A DNA stretch of 64,000 nucleotides. It comes from Tolypeutes matacus (taxonomy: Eukaryota > Chordata > Mammalia > Cingulata > Chlamyphoridae). Made by a program: the position numbers and the translations under genes. A model generated the notes under the pieces. It worked only from the letters and a program-made list of their open reading frames with translations, was not told the origin of the DNA and made no database searches. Each line of letters opens with the position of its first letter. Position 1 is the first letter of the stretch. The stretch lies in the NCBI GenBank assembly GCA_026826555.1, contig JAKSZT010053881.1, positions 11,594,667 through 11,658,666 on the forward strand. The letters run 5' to 3'. This document shows, piece by piece, positions 23,786 to 34,479 of this stretch.

Positions 23786-25569
23786 TCATTACTTTTTTTC
23801 CAACATGGCAAGGAATCAATCATATTCTATTTTCCTTTCAGGTCTTAATAAAACCCCCAAGACAGCACCTTTGTATGTGCCGAACAGTTAACTGAACTAA
23901 AGTTAATGTGTGAAGATTAGCATTCAAAATTGTGGTTTAAAAGTTAACATCACTCAATTTTTCACTGAGGCTATCTTAGTAATATACATTTTTCGAAGAG
24001 CCTAGGAAAGGTTTCAAGGAATGATCTTTTCCAGGTGATATAACACAAAAATTACAAGGAGCAACAAAACCCTTCAGTCTTATTTCTGAAGACATAAGTC
24101 TTCATAAGTTGACATAAGTCAACTTTTAATGCAGATCACTCTAGAACATGATGTGCTTTGCTTACCATTTGTGCCACGTGACCGTGAAAACATCTTAGTT
24201 TACCATTCTTCAATGTTATAGTCCCTCTAAGCTGTAATTATAAAAGCGTCCATGACTTTGTTTTATCATGTAAGAATGACCATGTTGTCTGGATATGATC
24301 CCAACACAGTGAAAGAATGAGTTTTTATCAATATATATTAGTATATATATACAAAAATACTGTTGCTACCAATTTTTAAATTTGTCCTTTAAAAAAGTAC
24401 ATCTCTCTTTACTTATTTCCAGAACCCTAAACGAATAGATAAATGTACTGGCAATAAAAAAAAAACAAATAAATATCTGAATTTTTTAAAAGATAAGCTT
24501 CCCATTCTCTACTTCTTCCCCATCCTGACATTAAGTGGCCAAGAGCTTTAAAATGCCATTTTGTACAACGGATTTTGCTAGTTGTTATGAAAGCAATTTG
24601 TGAGTTAAGAATTACCATGCAAGACCTGGTTAAGGATTACTGCACTGCTCACCAGTTTCTTTCAATGAAATATTAAAAAATGTTAGTTTCAAGTAAAAGT
24701 CAGTTTAAGTTTAAAAGCTTTGGGGTACTTTTCTGAGGTGTAGATTAAATTGCCACCCCACCACATGGTCTCATTTTTTAACTATAAATAGACTGGGTCT
24801 GTTAGGAGAAGGAGGACTGGGCTGTTCCACAGAACAGACTGGTCACTTCCCATCACAATCCTGCTGGTAGCTAGGTTTTCTTGTTACTAATTGCAATGAG
24901 AAAAACTTAGGTGGCTTGTGTGATTCCCATAATAACGGCACCATAAAAATTTTTTGTCCTCAGAGCGCATTTGGGTGAAAGGGCAGATGGTGGACTACTT
25001 TGGTTATTATAGAAATTTCACAACTAACTTAATCACAACTAAAAAGGTGCACTCATGGCATATTGGCCAGGAAGGGAAATAACTAAAGTTGAGCCAAAGA
25101 CTAAGTGCTGATTATGGCACTACCTGAAGAGAACAGATATCGTTAAAAAGGCTATCAATAACTAAGCATAGAGAATATTCACATACTTCCAGCAGATAAA
25201 GAGAGATCTCTGGTTTCTTTGATTTCTATTGCCACTCCTCAAGAAAGAGAGAACAAATACTCCTTCCCACACAACCACAATCACCACAAGTTGCCTTCCA
25301 AAACTAGCTAGTCTGAGAAGTGTGTTTGAACTTGGAACTGAGTTCATTAACTTTTTCATTCAATTTTTTTCCCTCTAAAACTCTCATTTGCTAGATTATT
25401 CTTTCAATACACATCAGCTTATCACAAGGAAATTTTTTTGAAGCAATTTCATTCCAGGGAGCCATTACAGATAAACCTTTTCCACATTAGTTCCCACAGG
25501 TAATTCCACAGGTACCCAAAACACACCTTTACGGGTTTTTTTTTTTTTAAAGATGTTGATTTTTTTTTA

Positions 25570-25737
25570 AAGATTTTATTTATTTATTCATTTATCCCCC
25601 CCTTGCTGCTTGTGCTCGCTGGGTCAGCTAACCACGCCGTGCGGGCGGGCTTGCTTTCACCAGGAGACCCCAGGAACCGAACCCGGGGCCTCCCATATGG
25701 TAAACGGGAGCCTACTGATTGAGCCACAGCCGCTTCC
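25570..25737 (-). mobile_element. young DAS SINE (long-tail subfamily)
   Basis: Antisense SINE differing by about one indel from the copy at 7574-7763 over some 135 bp. Inserted in the WDFY1 pseudogene 3' UTR, directly beside the next SINE. Confidence 0.9.
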
Positions 25738-25744
25738 CTGATTT

Positions 25745-26240
25745 GTTTTTTTTTAAAAAGGATTTTATTCTTTTTAGTGTACAGTTCTATGATATCGCCG
25801 CCCCCCCCCACCGCCCACCCCTTCTGCCCTGCTTGCTGTCTGTGTTCAATCACTGGGTGATCTTCTGTGTCTGTTTCCTGCCTTCTCTTCTCATTTTTCC
25901 TCTCCAGTCTCTTCACTGGGATTTGATGCCAGGGATCTCCTATGTGGGAGAGAGGCACCCTGCCCCTTGTGCCATCTCAGTTCCTGGTTTCTGGCATGTC
26001 TTGCCTTGGCTCTCCCGTGTGTCTCTCTTTTGCTGTGTCATCATCTTGCCGCGTGGCTTGGTGGGGCCTGCCTTGCTGCATGGGCCTGGCTCGCTGTGTG
26101 TGTGCGCGTCAGTGTGTGCAAGCCAGTGGCTTGCCTGCTCGCCTTCTATTTTTTTATTTACCAGGGGGTCCTAGGGATAGAACCAGGATCCCTCCATATG
26201 GGAGACAGATGCCCAATCACTTGAGCCACATCCGCCCCCT
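25745..26240 (-). mobile_element. DAS SINE, composite
   Basis: Antisense composite SINE with a C-rich run at 25801 and tRNA-like ends near 25970 and 26230 (GCCACATCCGCCCCC). TGATTTGTTTTT occurs at 25739-25750 and again after the element at about 26240, giving the target duplication. Confidence 0.85.
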
Positions 26241-27050
26241 GATTTGTTTTTAATTGGCTACTATCCATTCACATGACAGTGACTGTGATGCTACATGGGA
26301 AGGATTTCACTGGTGAAGACTGCTGTTTGTAGAGTATATAAATCACCCAACTCCTAGATCGATGTGGAGGAAATCCAGTTGCCAGACTGTAACTAACCAT
26401 GGGCATCATGTCTCATATCGTTACGTGATTGGTCCCACAGGTCACCATTAGTTCCCTAGCAACATCTGTGGACATGTGGGAAATATTATGTTTTTCTTCA
26501 AGAAAGGTTGCCAGAGAAGTTCGATCTTCGTCTTTGATGGAGTCATAACAGGAGTCTCAAACAGAGACTTGGAACTCAAAGCCCATGACAGGGTAACTTG
26601 AGCGCTTGCTGCTGCACTTCCCATAGACAGCCTGCCGGCAGTGATGCCGTTTTAACCCCAGTATCTTAGTCTCCCACATCTGCTTTATATTCCAGAAAAA
26701 GGGCTGTTCATATTTCTGACAAGAATCACTTTCCATCCACTGAGGAGTCTTTTCTCTGCTAACATCCATGTTCCACACCACAATTCCATTATCTGAGGAG
26801 CAAGAAACAAAATTCCCCATGAGCAGAAGGTAACAAAGCGACTGCATCCTCTCATGATGGCCCTGAAATAAGAGTGTCTGGATTTTCCTCCCTCGATGTC
26901 CTACATGATGATGCTGTTGTCAGATGTTCCCGAGAAGAGTAAATGCTGACTAGGGTCCCACCAGAGGCGGGTGACACTACCTTTGTGTTCTTTGAGGTTG
27001 TAATAACCGAACAGGTGTTCTGTTCAAGCTTCAGCCGAGTGATCTGTCCC

Positions 27051-28147
27051 TGGGGAGGACTTTCCCAATTCATTCTTTCTCCACCAAAATGGGCCCAGGG
27101 ACCTATAAAGTAGGCGTGGACTGGTTCCAAAGTGCCTTGTATAGAGGGAGTCAGGAAGGGCACCAATAACTTCTCCAATGGCTCCCCAAAGCTGAGCTTT
27201 TGTTATCTGCCCAGCAAGTGCAGTTCTTAGCTAACTGTCCACTGTAGCCTTGAGGAAGTTCTGTGTCTTTAAATCTCCACATCTCTGCCCCTGTCAAGGG
27301 AGGGTAAAACAATGGCTGCCGCTGTCTTTTCCAGGATGGGTTGAAACAATAGTTACCCTCAGAGTAGGGACCCAGCAATGTAAATTCCTAATCAAAAGCC
27401 ATGATCAATGATTGGCTGTGCACACCTCTTTTCTTGGGGAAGAGGATTTTTTTTTTTTTTTAAGATTTATTTATTTACTTTATCCATTTTAACCAACACC
27501 CCCTTCCCCATTTGCTGTTTTTGTGTCCATTCGCTGAGCAATTCTCTGTGTCTGTTTCCTGCCATCTCTTCTCCTCCTCCAGTCTTCACCAGGACTCGAT
27601 CCTGGAGACTTCCGATGCAGGAGACAGTTATTCTGCCGCCTGCGCCACCCCGGCTCCTGGCTTCCGCAGCTTTCGGAGCATGGCTCCCGGGGCCCGACAG
27701 CTCAGCAGCACACAGAGCCTGGCAGCCCATGTGCCTTCTATATATATATATATATTTTTTTTTTACCGGGAGGTCCCGGGGATCGAACCCAGGTCCCTCC
27801 ATATGGCAGACGGACGCCCAACCATTTGAGCCACATCCGCCCCCCCGGGAAGAGGATTTTTATGTCCCTTTCTGTCAACATCAAGCTAGCCACGGACTGG
27901 ACTCCTCGGCAGTCTGCTAGGAGCATAGGGGTTGGGTGTTGGTAGCCACCACACAGAAAGAGCAACTTACAGTTTTTTTTACTGTAATTTATCAGCCTCT
28001 TCCACTCTTCCCTGCATGCTGTACAGTGTTTTTCTGCCTCTGGTGTTTCAAAATAGTTGTTTCAGACAGTTCCTGCTTGTTTGATAATTGTTTTGATGGA
28101 ATGACTGAGTCCTAGACCTCCCAACTCTGCCATCTTTGCTGAAAGCT
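27051..28147 (-). mobile_element. L1 5' UTR fused to the WDFY1 copy
   Basis: Sense-oriented (minus) L1 5' UTR homologous to 50340-51096 of L1 number 2. Shared stretches include GAGGACTTTCCCAATTCATT, TTCCAAAGCTGAGCTTT-like sequence and GTAATTTATCAGCCTCTTCC. It reaches the element's own 5' terminus, AAAGATGGCAGAGTTGG on the minus strand, at about 28147. Its downstream end meets WDFY1 at 27050 without intervening L1 sequence. It differs in subfamily from the 5' UTR of the host L1 number 1. Confidence 0.82.
27452..27846 (-). mobile_element. DAS SINE, composite
   Basis: Antisense composite ending in GAGCCACATCCGCCCCCC, with a TA run at 27738-27752 inside. The perfect target duplication GGGAAGAGGATTTTT lies at 27437-27451 and 27847-27861. 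Confidence 0.92.
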
Positions 28148-28351
28148 CCTTGCTCCCTCATTTTTGAAAGACAGTCTCCCTGGATATAAAATTCTTGGTT
28201 TTCAATTGTTTCCTTACAGCACTTTAAATTTTAATTTCCTCTCACTGCCTTCTTTCCTCCATGGTTTCTGATGAGAAATTGGCACTTAATCTTATTTGGA
28301 CTCCCTTTTACATAATGTGTTGCTTTTCTATTGCAGCTTTTAGAATCCTCT

Positions 28352-29005
28352 TGTAGCAGTTTGGTATTATTTATGAATTTCAAAAATAAATATTGGATTA
28401 TGTTTATAAACTGGTCTGTTCCTCTGGGTGCATTAGATTATATTAAATTCAGAGGTTTCAGTTTTACCCGATTAAATAATGATTAAGGCTTTGATTGGGC
28501 CATGTTAGTAGGATGTTGAGTCTCTGCCCCCTTTTCTCACAGAGAAAACACACAGCAAAGGAGAAATTTGGAGTTTTTTTTGATGCTGGAGCCCCAGGAA
28601 GTAAACACACAGGAGAAGAACACAGAGGAATAGAGACAGCTCCATAGAAATGAGAGGACCTGGGAAGAGAGATAGCCTGATAGTCTACAGCTAATCTTAT
28701 GGAGAGGACAGAGTGGCTGAGCTCAGAGAGGAATGAGTCCCAGGAGAGAGATGAGACTTATCCCAGCCTACAGCTGATATTGGAAGAAGCTGGGACCATG
28801 GAGCCTTGAGAGGAAGAGGAAGGCTGGACCCTTGCAGATGGTGGCAGCCATCTTGCTCCAACATGTGGCAACAGATTTTGGTAAGGGAATTAACTTATGC
28901 TTTATGGCCTGGTAACTGTAAGCTTCTACCCCAAATAAATACCCTTTATAAAAGCCAACAGATTTCTCGTATTTTGCATCAGCACCCTTTTGGCTGACTA
29001 ATATA
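28352..29005 (+). mobile_element. MaLR provirus, 5' LTR
   Basis: A 654-bp LTR starting TGTAGCAGTTTGG, with a poly(A) signal in CCCCAAATAAATACCC and an end at TGGCTGACTAATATA. It belongs to the same family as the solo LTRs at 31832, 47134 and (minus) 13773 and 39477. The whole provirus (28352-29995) is flanked by a perfect 5-bp target duplication, CCTCT, at 28347-28351 and 29996-30000. Confidence 0.88.
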
Positions 29006-29518
29006 GAATTTGGTACCAGAGAGTGGGGTCATGCTTTCGCAATTACCAAAATGCTAAAATGGTTTTATAAATGGGTATTTTTTGGAGGAATTGTGAGATG
29101 CTTGATGGAAAAGACCTAGATTGCTTTGAAGAGACTATTGATAGGAATATGGATGCTAAAGAGACTTTTTTGGAGGCCTTAGAAGTAAATGATGAAACTA
29201 TTATTGGAAACTGGAGGAAAGGCAATCCATGTTTTAAAGTTGCAGAGAACTTAGCAAGATTAACTCCTGATGCTATATGGAGGGCAGAATTTGAAAATGG
29301 CGAGCCTGGGCATTTAGCTGAAGAACTTTCCAAAGTAAATCCAGAGAATGGGGCTTGGCTTCTTGCAGCTTATAGGAAAATACTAGATGAAAAAGATAAG
29401 CCAAGAACTGAATTGTTGGGCACAAAGAAAACACAAACTGATTCCAGAAATTCCAAGCCTCTGGAAATCAAGCCCCCAGATGATAGTACCTTATCTGGGG
29501 ACTTAACTAATGTTTAAA
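29006..29518 (+). pseudogene. MaLR internal region with gag-like remnant
   Basis: Begins with a primer-binding-site-like TTTGGTACCAGAGAGTGGGG, of the tRNA-Leu type used by ERVL relatives. The rest resembles the gag-like internal part of THE1/MST elements. An uninterrupted frame of 148 codons runs from 29071 to 29517. Most of a normal internal region, including any pol, is missing, as is usual for MaLR elements, so it cannot act on its own. The open frame has no sign of being a host gene. Confidence 0.75.
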
Positions 29519-29995
29519 CCCCGTCTACCAAGGGAAACACACAGCAGAAGAGAAAGTTGGAGTTTTTTTGACGCTGGAGCCCCAGGTAGTAAACACACAG
29601 GAGAAAAACACAAAGGAATAGAGAGAGTTCCATAGACATGGCAGAGGCCCTGGGAAGAGAGAGTGCCCAATAGTCTACAGCTGACCTTGTGGAGAGAAGA
29701 GAGCAGTGGAGCCCAGAGAGAAACAAGCCCTGGGAGAGAGACAAGACTTATCCGAGTCTACAGCTGATTTTGGAAGAAGCTGGGACCATGGAGCCTTGAG
29801 AGGAAGAGGAAGGCTGGACCCTTGCAGATGGTGGCAGCCATCTTGCTCCAACATGTGGCAACAGATTTTGGTAAGGGAAGTAACTTACGCTTTATGGCCT
29901 GGTAACTGTAAGCTTCTACCCCAAATAAATGCCCTTTGTAAAAGTCAACAGATTTCTGTTATTTTGCATCAGCACCCTTTTGGCTGACTAAAACA
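29519..29995 (+). mobile_element. MaLR provirus, 3' LTR (5'-truncated)
   Basis: Homologous to 28525-29005 of the partner LTR but lacking its first 170 bp or so. The boundary with the internal region is near CCCCGTCTACC. It ends TGGCTGACTAAAACA, followed by the target duplication CCTCT. Confidence 0.85.
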
Positions 29996-31326
29996 CCTCT
30001 TATTTCCTTACCATTTGACAATGTATTGTATGTCTGGGTATGGTTCTCTTTGAGTTTATCCTGTTTGAAGTTTGTTGGGCTTCTTGAATGTGCGTATTTA
30101 TCTCTTTCATTAAATTTGGTAAGCTTCCTGCCATTATTTATTTAAACATTTCTTCTGCCCCTTTCTTTCTTCTCCTGCTGCATCTATAATGTGTATATTG
30201 GTATGCTTGATGTTGTCTCACAGGTCTCTTAGATTCTGTTTGCTCTTTGAAATTATTTTTCTTTCTGCTTCTCAGTCTGAATCACTTCAGCTTTCTTGTC
30301 TTTGAGTTCACTAATTCTTTCTTCTGCCTGGTCCAATCTGCTGTTGAATCCCTTTAGGGAATTTTTTCATTTTGGTCTTCAGGTTTTTTGTTTGGTTCCT
30401 TTTTTGAATTTCTGTCTCTTTATTGATATTCTCATATCTTTGTTTTCCAGGTATTCTTTGATTCCTTCTCTGTGTACTCCTTTAACTCCTTGAGTTTATT
30501 GAAGATCTATTTTTAAAAAGTCTTTGTCAGTAATGTACAAAGTCTGCTGTTTTTCATTGATAGTTTCTGGATTTTTATCCTCTTCCTTTGGCTAGACCAC
30601 CATTTCATGTTACTTCATTTGTCTTTTAATGTTTTGTTGCACACTCTACATTTTAGTATTTTAAAGTGTTAACACTGGGATTTAGTCCCTGGGCTCTCTG
30701 TTCTTTATGTGTCTACCTAATGATATGACAGAGATTTCCTTGACTTCCAAGAGCTATAAAAAAGAAACAAACCAATGCAAAAAACACCTTCCACAGTCTT
30801 TGCAAATGTTTCTGCTTTGGCTGGTATGCTCCTTCAGAATTTAGCCATCTTATCAAGTGTAGCCTGAGGCAAATATAAAGTGTAGAGTCATCTCTATCTT
30901 TTCTGAGATTTCCTCTGCCCTAGGCTTATATTCCTGGCTTTAGGAATTCTGCCATATACAGGAATTCAAATGCCCCCTCTACTTATGAAATAGATTTTCT
31001 CTCCTTCCTAGGTGTGCTATTGTATGACTTAAAACAGGTAATCCTTTACTTTAGGTCACTGATTTAATTGTTTCTTATACTGCTTTAGATGTCTGCAAGC
31101 TGCTTCTGTGTGCATGGCAAGTTCTGGGAATGTGAGTCAAGACAAGTTTCCTGGTTCAGTCTTTCATGCTGCCACCTGATAGATTGGTACTGACACACAG
31201 GCACCCCAGTATGTCCATAGAGGTTACTTTGCTCCCTCTGGAACAGGGTCAAGAACCCATAATGAGAGTGCAAGCTAGCTTCATGCTGCACTGGGAAGGT
31301 TGTGGGATGGGCCAGCAATGGCACTA

Positions 31327-31790
31327 TTTTAGTTTCCTTGTTGGTAAAGCAAATACCATGCAATGGGTTGGCTTAACCAACAGGAATTTATTGGCTTACA
31401 CTTTTGAAGCTAGGATAAGTCCAAATCAAGACATCATCAAGGCTATGCTTTCTTCCTGAAGACTGATCCTCTGGGACTGGCTGCTGGTGATCCTTGGTCC
31501 TTGGCTCCTTTGTCAAATGGCAATGTACATAATGACCTCTCATGACCTGTCTCTTTTCTTCCAGGTTTTGTTGACTTTCAGCTTCTTACCTCCAATGGCT
31601 TTCTCTCTATCTGTCTGAATTTTATTCTGCTTATAAGACTTGAGTAATAGGATTAAGACACATTCTGATTGAGTTGGGCCACACCTTAACTGAAGTAACC
31701 TCATCAAAAGTCCTATTTACAATGGGTTCACACCCACAAGAATGGATTAAACTTAAGAACATGTTTTTCTGGGAGTACAAAGCTCAAAAC
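31327..31790 (-). mobile_element. MaLR/MLT1-like LTR
   Basis: Antisense LTR: TTTTAGTTTCCTTGTTGGTA, AAATACCATGCAATGGGTTG, then TGATTGAGTTGGGCCACACC and TTAAGAACATGTTTTTCTGG. The same family occurs at 56324-56788. It lies within the 5' UTR of L1 number 1. Confidence 0.8.
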
Positions 31791-31831
31791 TACCATAAGG
31801 TCCACAAACTTCACTTACCATTTTAAAGGTG

Positions 31832-32487
31832 TGTAGTAGTTCAATATTGTTTATGAATTCCAAAAATAGATATTGGATTATGTTTGTAAACTGGTCTGTT
31901 CCTCTGGGCATGTTAGATTGTATTAACTTCAGAGGTTTCACTTTTATTTGTTCAAATTATGATTAGGGCTTTGATTGCACCAGGTCAGTAAGACGTTGAG
32001 TCCCTGTCCACCAAGGGAAACGATAGAAAAAATGACATGGCAGAGGAGAGAGTTTGAGTTTTGATGCTGGAGCCCCAGGTAGTAAATACACAGAGAAGCA
32101 GATACATGAGGAAAGAGAGAAGGCTCCATTAGACACAGCGGAGGGCCTGGGAAGAGAATGAGCCTCATAGTCTACAGCTGACCTTGTGGAGACAACAGAC
32201 CCGCTGAGCCCAGAGAGGAACAAGACCCAGAAGAGAGACTTATCACAGCCTACAGCTGATACTGGTAGAAGATGGGACCATGGATCCTTAAGAGGAAGAG
32301 GAAGGCTGAATCCTTGCAGATATTGGCAGCCATCTTGCTCCAACATGTGGCAATAGACTTTGGTGGGGGAAGTAACTTATGCTTTATGGCCTTGTAACTG
32401 TAAGCTTCCACCCCAAATAAATACCCTTTATATATGCCAACAGATTTCTGGTACTTTGCATTAGCACCCCTTTAGTTGACTAATACA
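31832..32487 (+). mobile_element. MaLR-type solo LTR
   Basis: A 656-bp LTR from TGTAGTAGTTC to GACTAATACA, with AATAAATACCC before the end. Near-matching 5-bp duplications AGGTG (31827-31831) and AAGTG (32488-32492). Confidence 0.88.
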
Positions 32488-33559
32488 AAGTGTGTTTTCT
32501 TCATTCAGCATTTGCCCAGTTACTGTAACCCTTTAACTCTTTTCCATAGTTTTGAGGAGGATGGCTCTTCCAGTTTTTGCTATTTGTTCAAAGATTCTAT
32601 GGGGGAATGGCACCCTGGAGTGTCTTACACTGCAATTGTGGTCCACTAGAAGCCTTTGCAGTGTACTTTTAAATATTTTAATGGGTTAACTCTGGAATTT
32701 AGTCCCTGAGTTGTCTGGTTCTTACATTTGTTTCCAGCTAGTGTTATGACAGCGATTTCTCTGACCACTAGAAGCTACCATGAACAAACAAACCAATGCA
32801 AAAAACACCTTTCACAGTCTTTGCAGATTGGCTGTGCATTGGCTGGTGCTTTCTTTCTGTGTTTAGCCTTCCTATCAAGAAGATCAGTGTGAGGTGAAAG
32901 TGTGAGGTGTTCTCCATCTTTTCTGAGCCTGAGTCTTGTCCTGGGCTTGCACTGATGGCCTTAGGAATTCCCCCATTTAAGGAATTTGAATGCCCCCTCT
33001 ACTCCAATATATACTTTCCTCCCTCTTGGTTGATCTATTGTATGTCTTAAAGCTAGGAATCCATTGCCCCAGACTGCTTTAATTTAATTGTTTCTTACGT
33101 GACTTTAGCTATCTGTAAGCTTCTTCTGCCTGCAGGGCAAGTTCTGGGTGGGTGAGTCCAAGACATGTTTCCTGGTTCAGTCTTTCAGGCTGCTACTTAA
33201 TAGATTGAACTGACATGCAGAATCCCCAGTAAGTGCATAGGAATTACTCTGCTCCCTCTGGAAGAGGGCCAGGGATCCACAACGGGGAACACAGGTTGGC
33301 TCCATATTTCACCAGGGAGGGGGTGGAGAAGGAGCCAGCAAAAGTACCATGAGCTTCTCCTACCATTTTTTTAAGTTGCATTTTCTTGATTTGGCACTTG
33401 CCCAGTTACTTTTAATTGTATTTTGGATTTAGGGGATAAGATGGCTTTGCCAGTTTTCACTTGTTTTTGGAGATTCTGTGGGGAAAATGAACCCTGGAGA
33501 GTCTTATGCTGCCATCTTGGTGGACCAGAAGTCCCTATGCAATTTAATAATATAGTATT

Positions 33560-34030
33560 TATAATTTTCCTGGTTAGTACATAGATGTTTACCTCATTCA
33601 TATTAATAACTGTGGAGTATTCTATTATATAAATATACTATACCTTATTTATTCTCCATATTGATGGCTATGTAAGTTGTTTTCAGGTTTTTGCTAGAAT
33701 AAACACTGCAACAGTGAACACTCTTCATACTTGTCTCATTGTACATGGGGAATTATTTTTCTTAGATAGATACCTAAAGGTAGAATTGCTATCCTGAAGA
33801 GTATGCTGAATCCATTACACTCAAACTTAAATTGCACAAGACTACCCATTTCTTCCCATAATCACCAAAACTGGATATTATTCATCTTTTCAATTTTTGC
33901 CAATCTGATGTGTGATAAGTGGTATCCCATTATTCCTTGATTACTAGTGGAATTTTGTTATTTTATGATATGTCATAACTATATTCCATATAATTGTGTA
34001 ACCTTTTAAAGTTAATGTTGTGTCATAAGG
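33560..34030 (-). mobile_element. ancient L1M/HAL1 fragment
   Basis: Antisense old L1 3' sequence: GAGTATTCTATTATATAAAT, GATACCTAAAGGTAGAATTG, TTTTGCCAATCTGATGTGTG. It is the likely pre-existing DNA into which L1 number 1 inserted. Confidence 0.6.
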
Positions 34031-34479
34031 TCTTTTACCATGTTATTACACTGAATTATTTTCTAATCTGTTACACATACACACGCACAAGAACATTGTT
34101 AATTCTTGTTCTTTTTTTAGTCTAAAATGGTTTATCAAGGTGGCTATCATATATCCTATTGGTTGTATGTAATCTCTGGAGACAAACAAGCTTTTAGTAA
34201 GAAGTGATTTAGACACATTAAAAAAGAAATTGCACAAGCCAAGCAAGTTTCCTCTCTTGGTTCCTGTTTCTATAGCAATTCCAATGGAGCATGCATAGAC
34301 AACATCGCATAAATTTCTTCATGAAATACTGGAGGCTGCTGTCCAATTACTGCGTTGGTGGATTATCATTGATTCTCAGACCACATTGCCTTATACGCAA
34401 TGGAATCCCATGTTACATTATTTGATAATGTGCTCTAGGTAGAGATCTTAAATTGCCCCTTAACCCCAAAATTCCATCT
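34031..34479. other. no recognisable feature
   Basis: AT-rich sequence without identifiable content. Confidence 0.45.

Larger units (their letters stand above)
23799..27050 (-). pseudogene. WDFY1: WDFY1 processed pseudogene (5'-incomplete)
   Basis: Intronless copy of WDFY1, a FYVE and WD40 protein of endosomal PI3P membranes. The coding match runs from GQITRLKLEQNTCSVIT (about residue 176 of the roughly 410 in human) at 27049 down to ATGFPPH at about 26362. It includes the WD repeat SDNGIVVWNMDVSREKTPQW and FYVE remnants such as QPFFWNIKQMW and GKCSSKRSSYPVMGFEFQV. Lesions: a 1-nt deletion near 26997, a TAG for Trp at 26901-26903, TGA at 26557-26559 and 26413-26415, loss of three FYVE residues (Lys-Cys-Gly) that include a zinc ligand, Cys to Tyr nearby, and loss of the normal stop. 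The rest down to about 23799 is taken as 3' UTR, broken by two SINEs; no clear poly(A) signal is seen, so that end is uncertain. The 5' side joins L1 sequence directly. Confidence 0.88.
28148..33540 (-). mobile_element. L1 number 1, ORF1 and duplicated 5' UTR part
   Basis: The 5' half of the L1 that starts at 18950, interrupted by the MaLR provirus (28352-29995) and LTRs at 31327-31790 and 31832-32487. ORF1 remnants lie at 28148-28351 and 29996-30500. The 5' UTR is present as two tandem homologous units: 30640-32660 (with insertions) and 32660-33540. Both carry TTTAGTCCCTG near the inner end and a degenerate GCTGCCATCTTGGTGGACC type terminus. The 5' end is the usual AAGATGG-containing start, at about 33540. 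Confidence 0.85.

Noticed and set aside
26557..27178. A working WDFY1 retrogene
   Set aside because: One frameshift, several stop codons, a missing zinc-ligand segment and no N-terminal half make it non-functional.
29071..29517. Intact 148-codon frame as a possible host gene
   Set aside because: It lies between two LTRs and matches the MaLR internal gag-like region; nothing suggests domestication.
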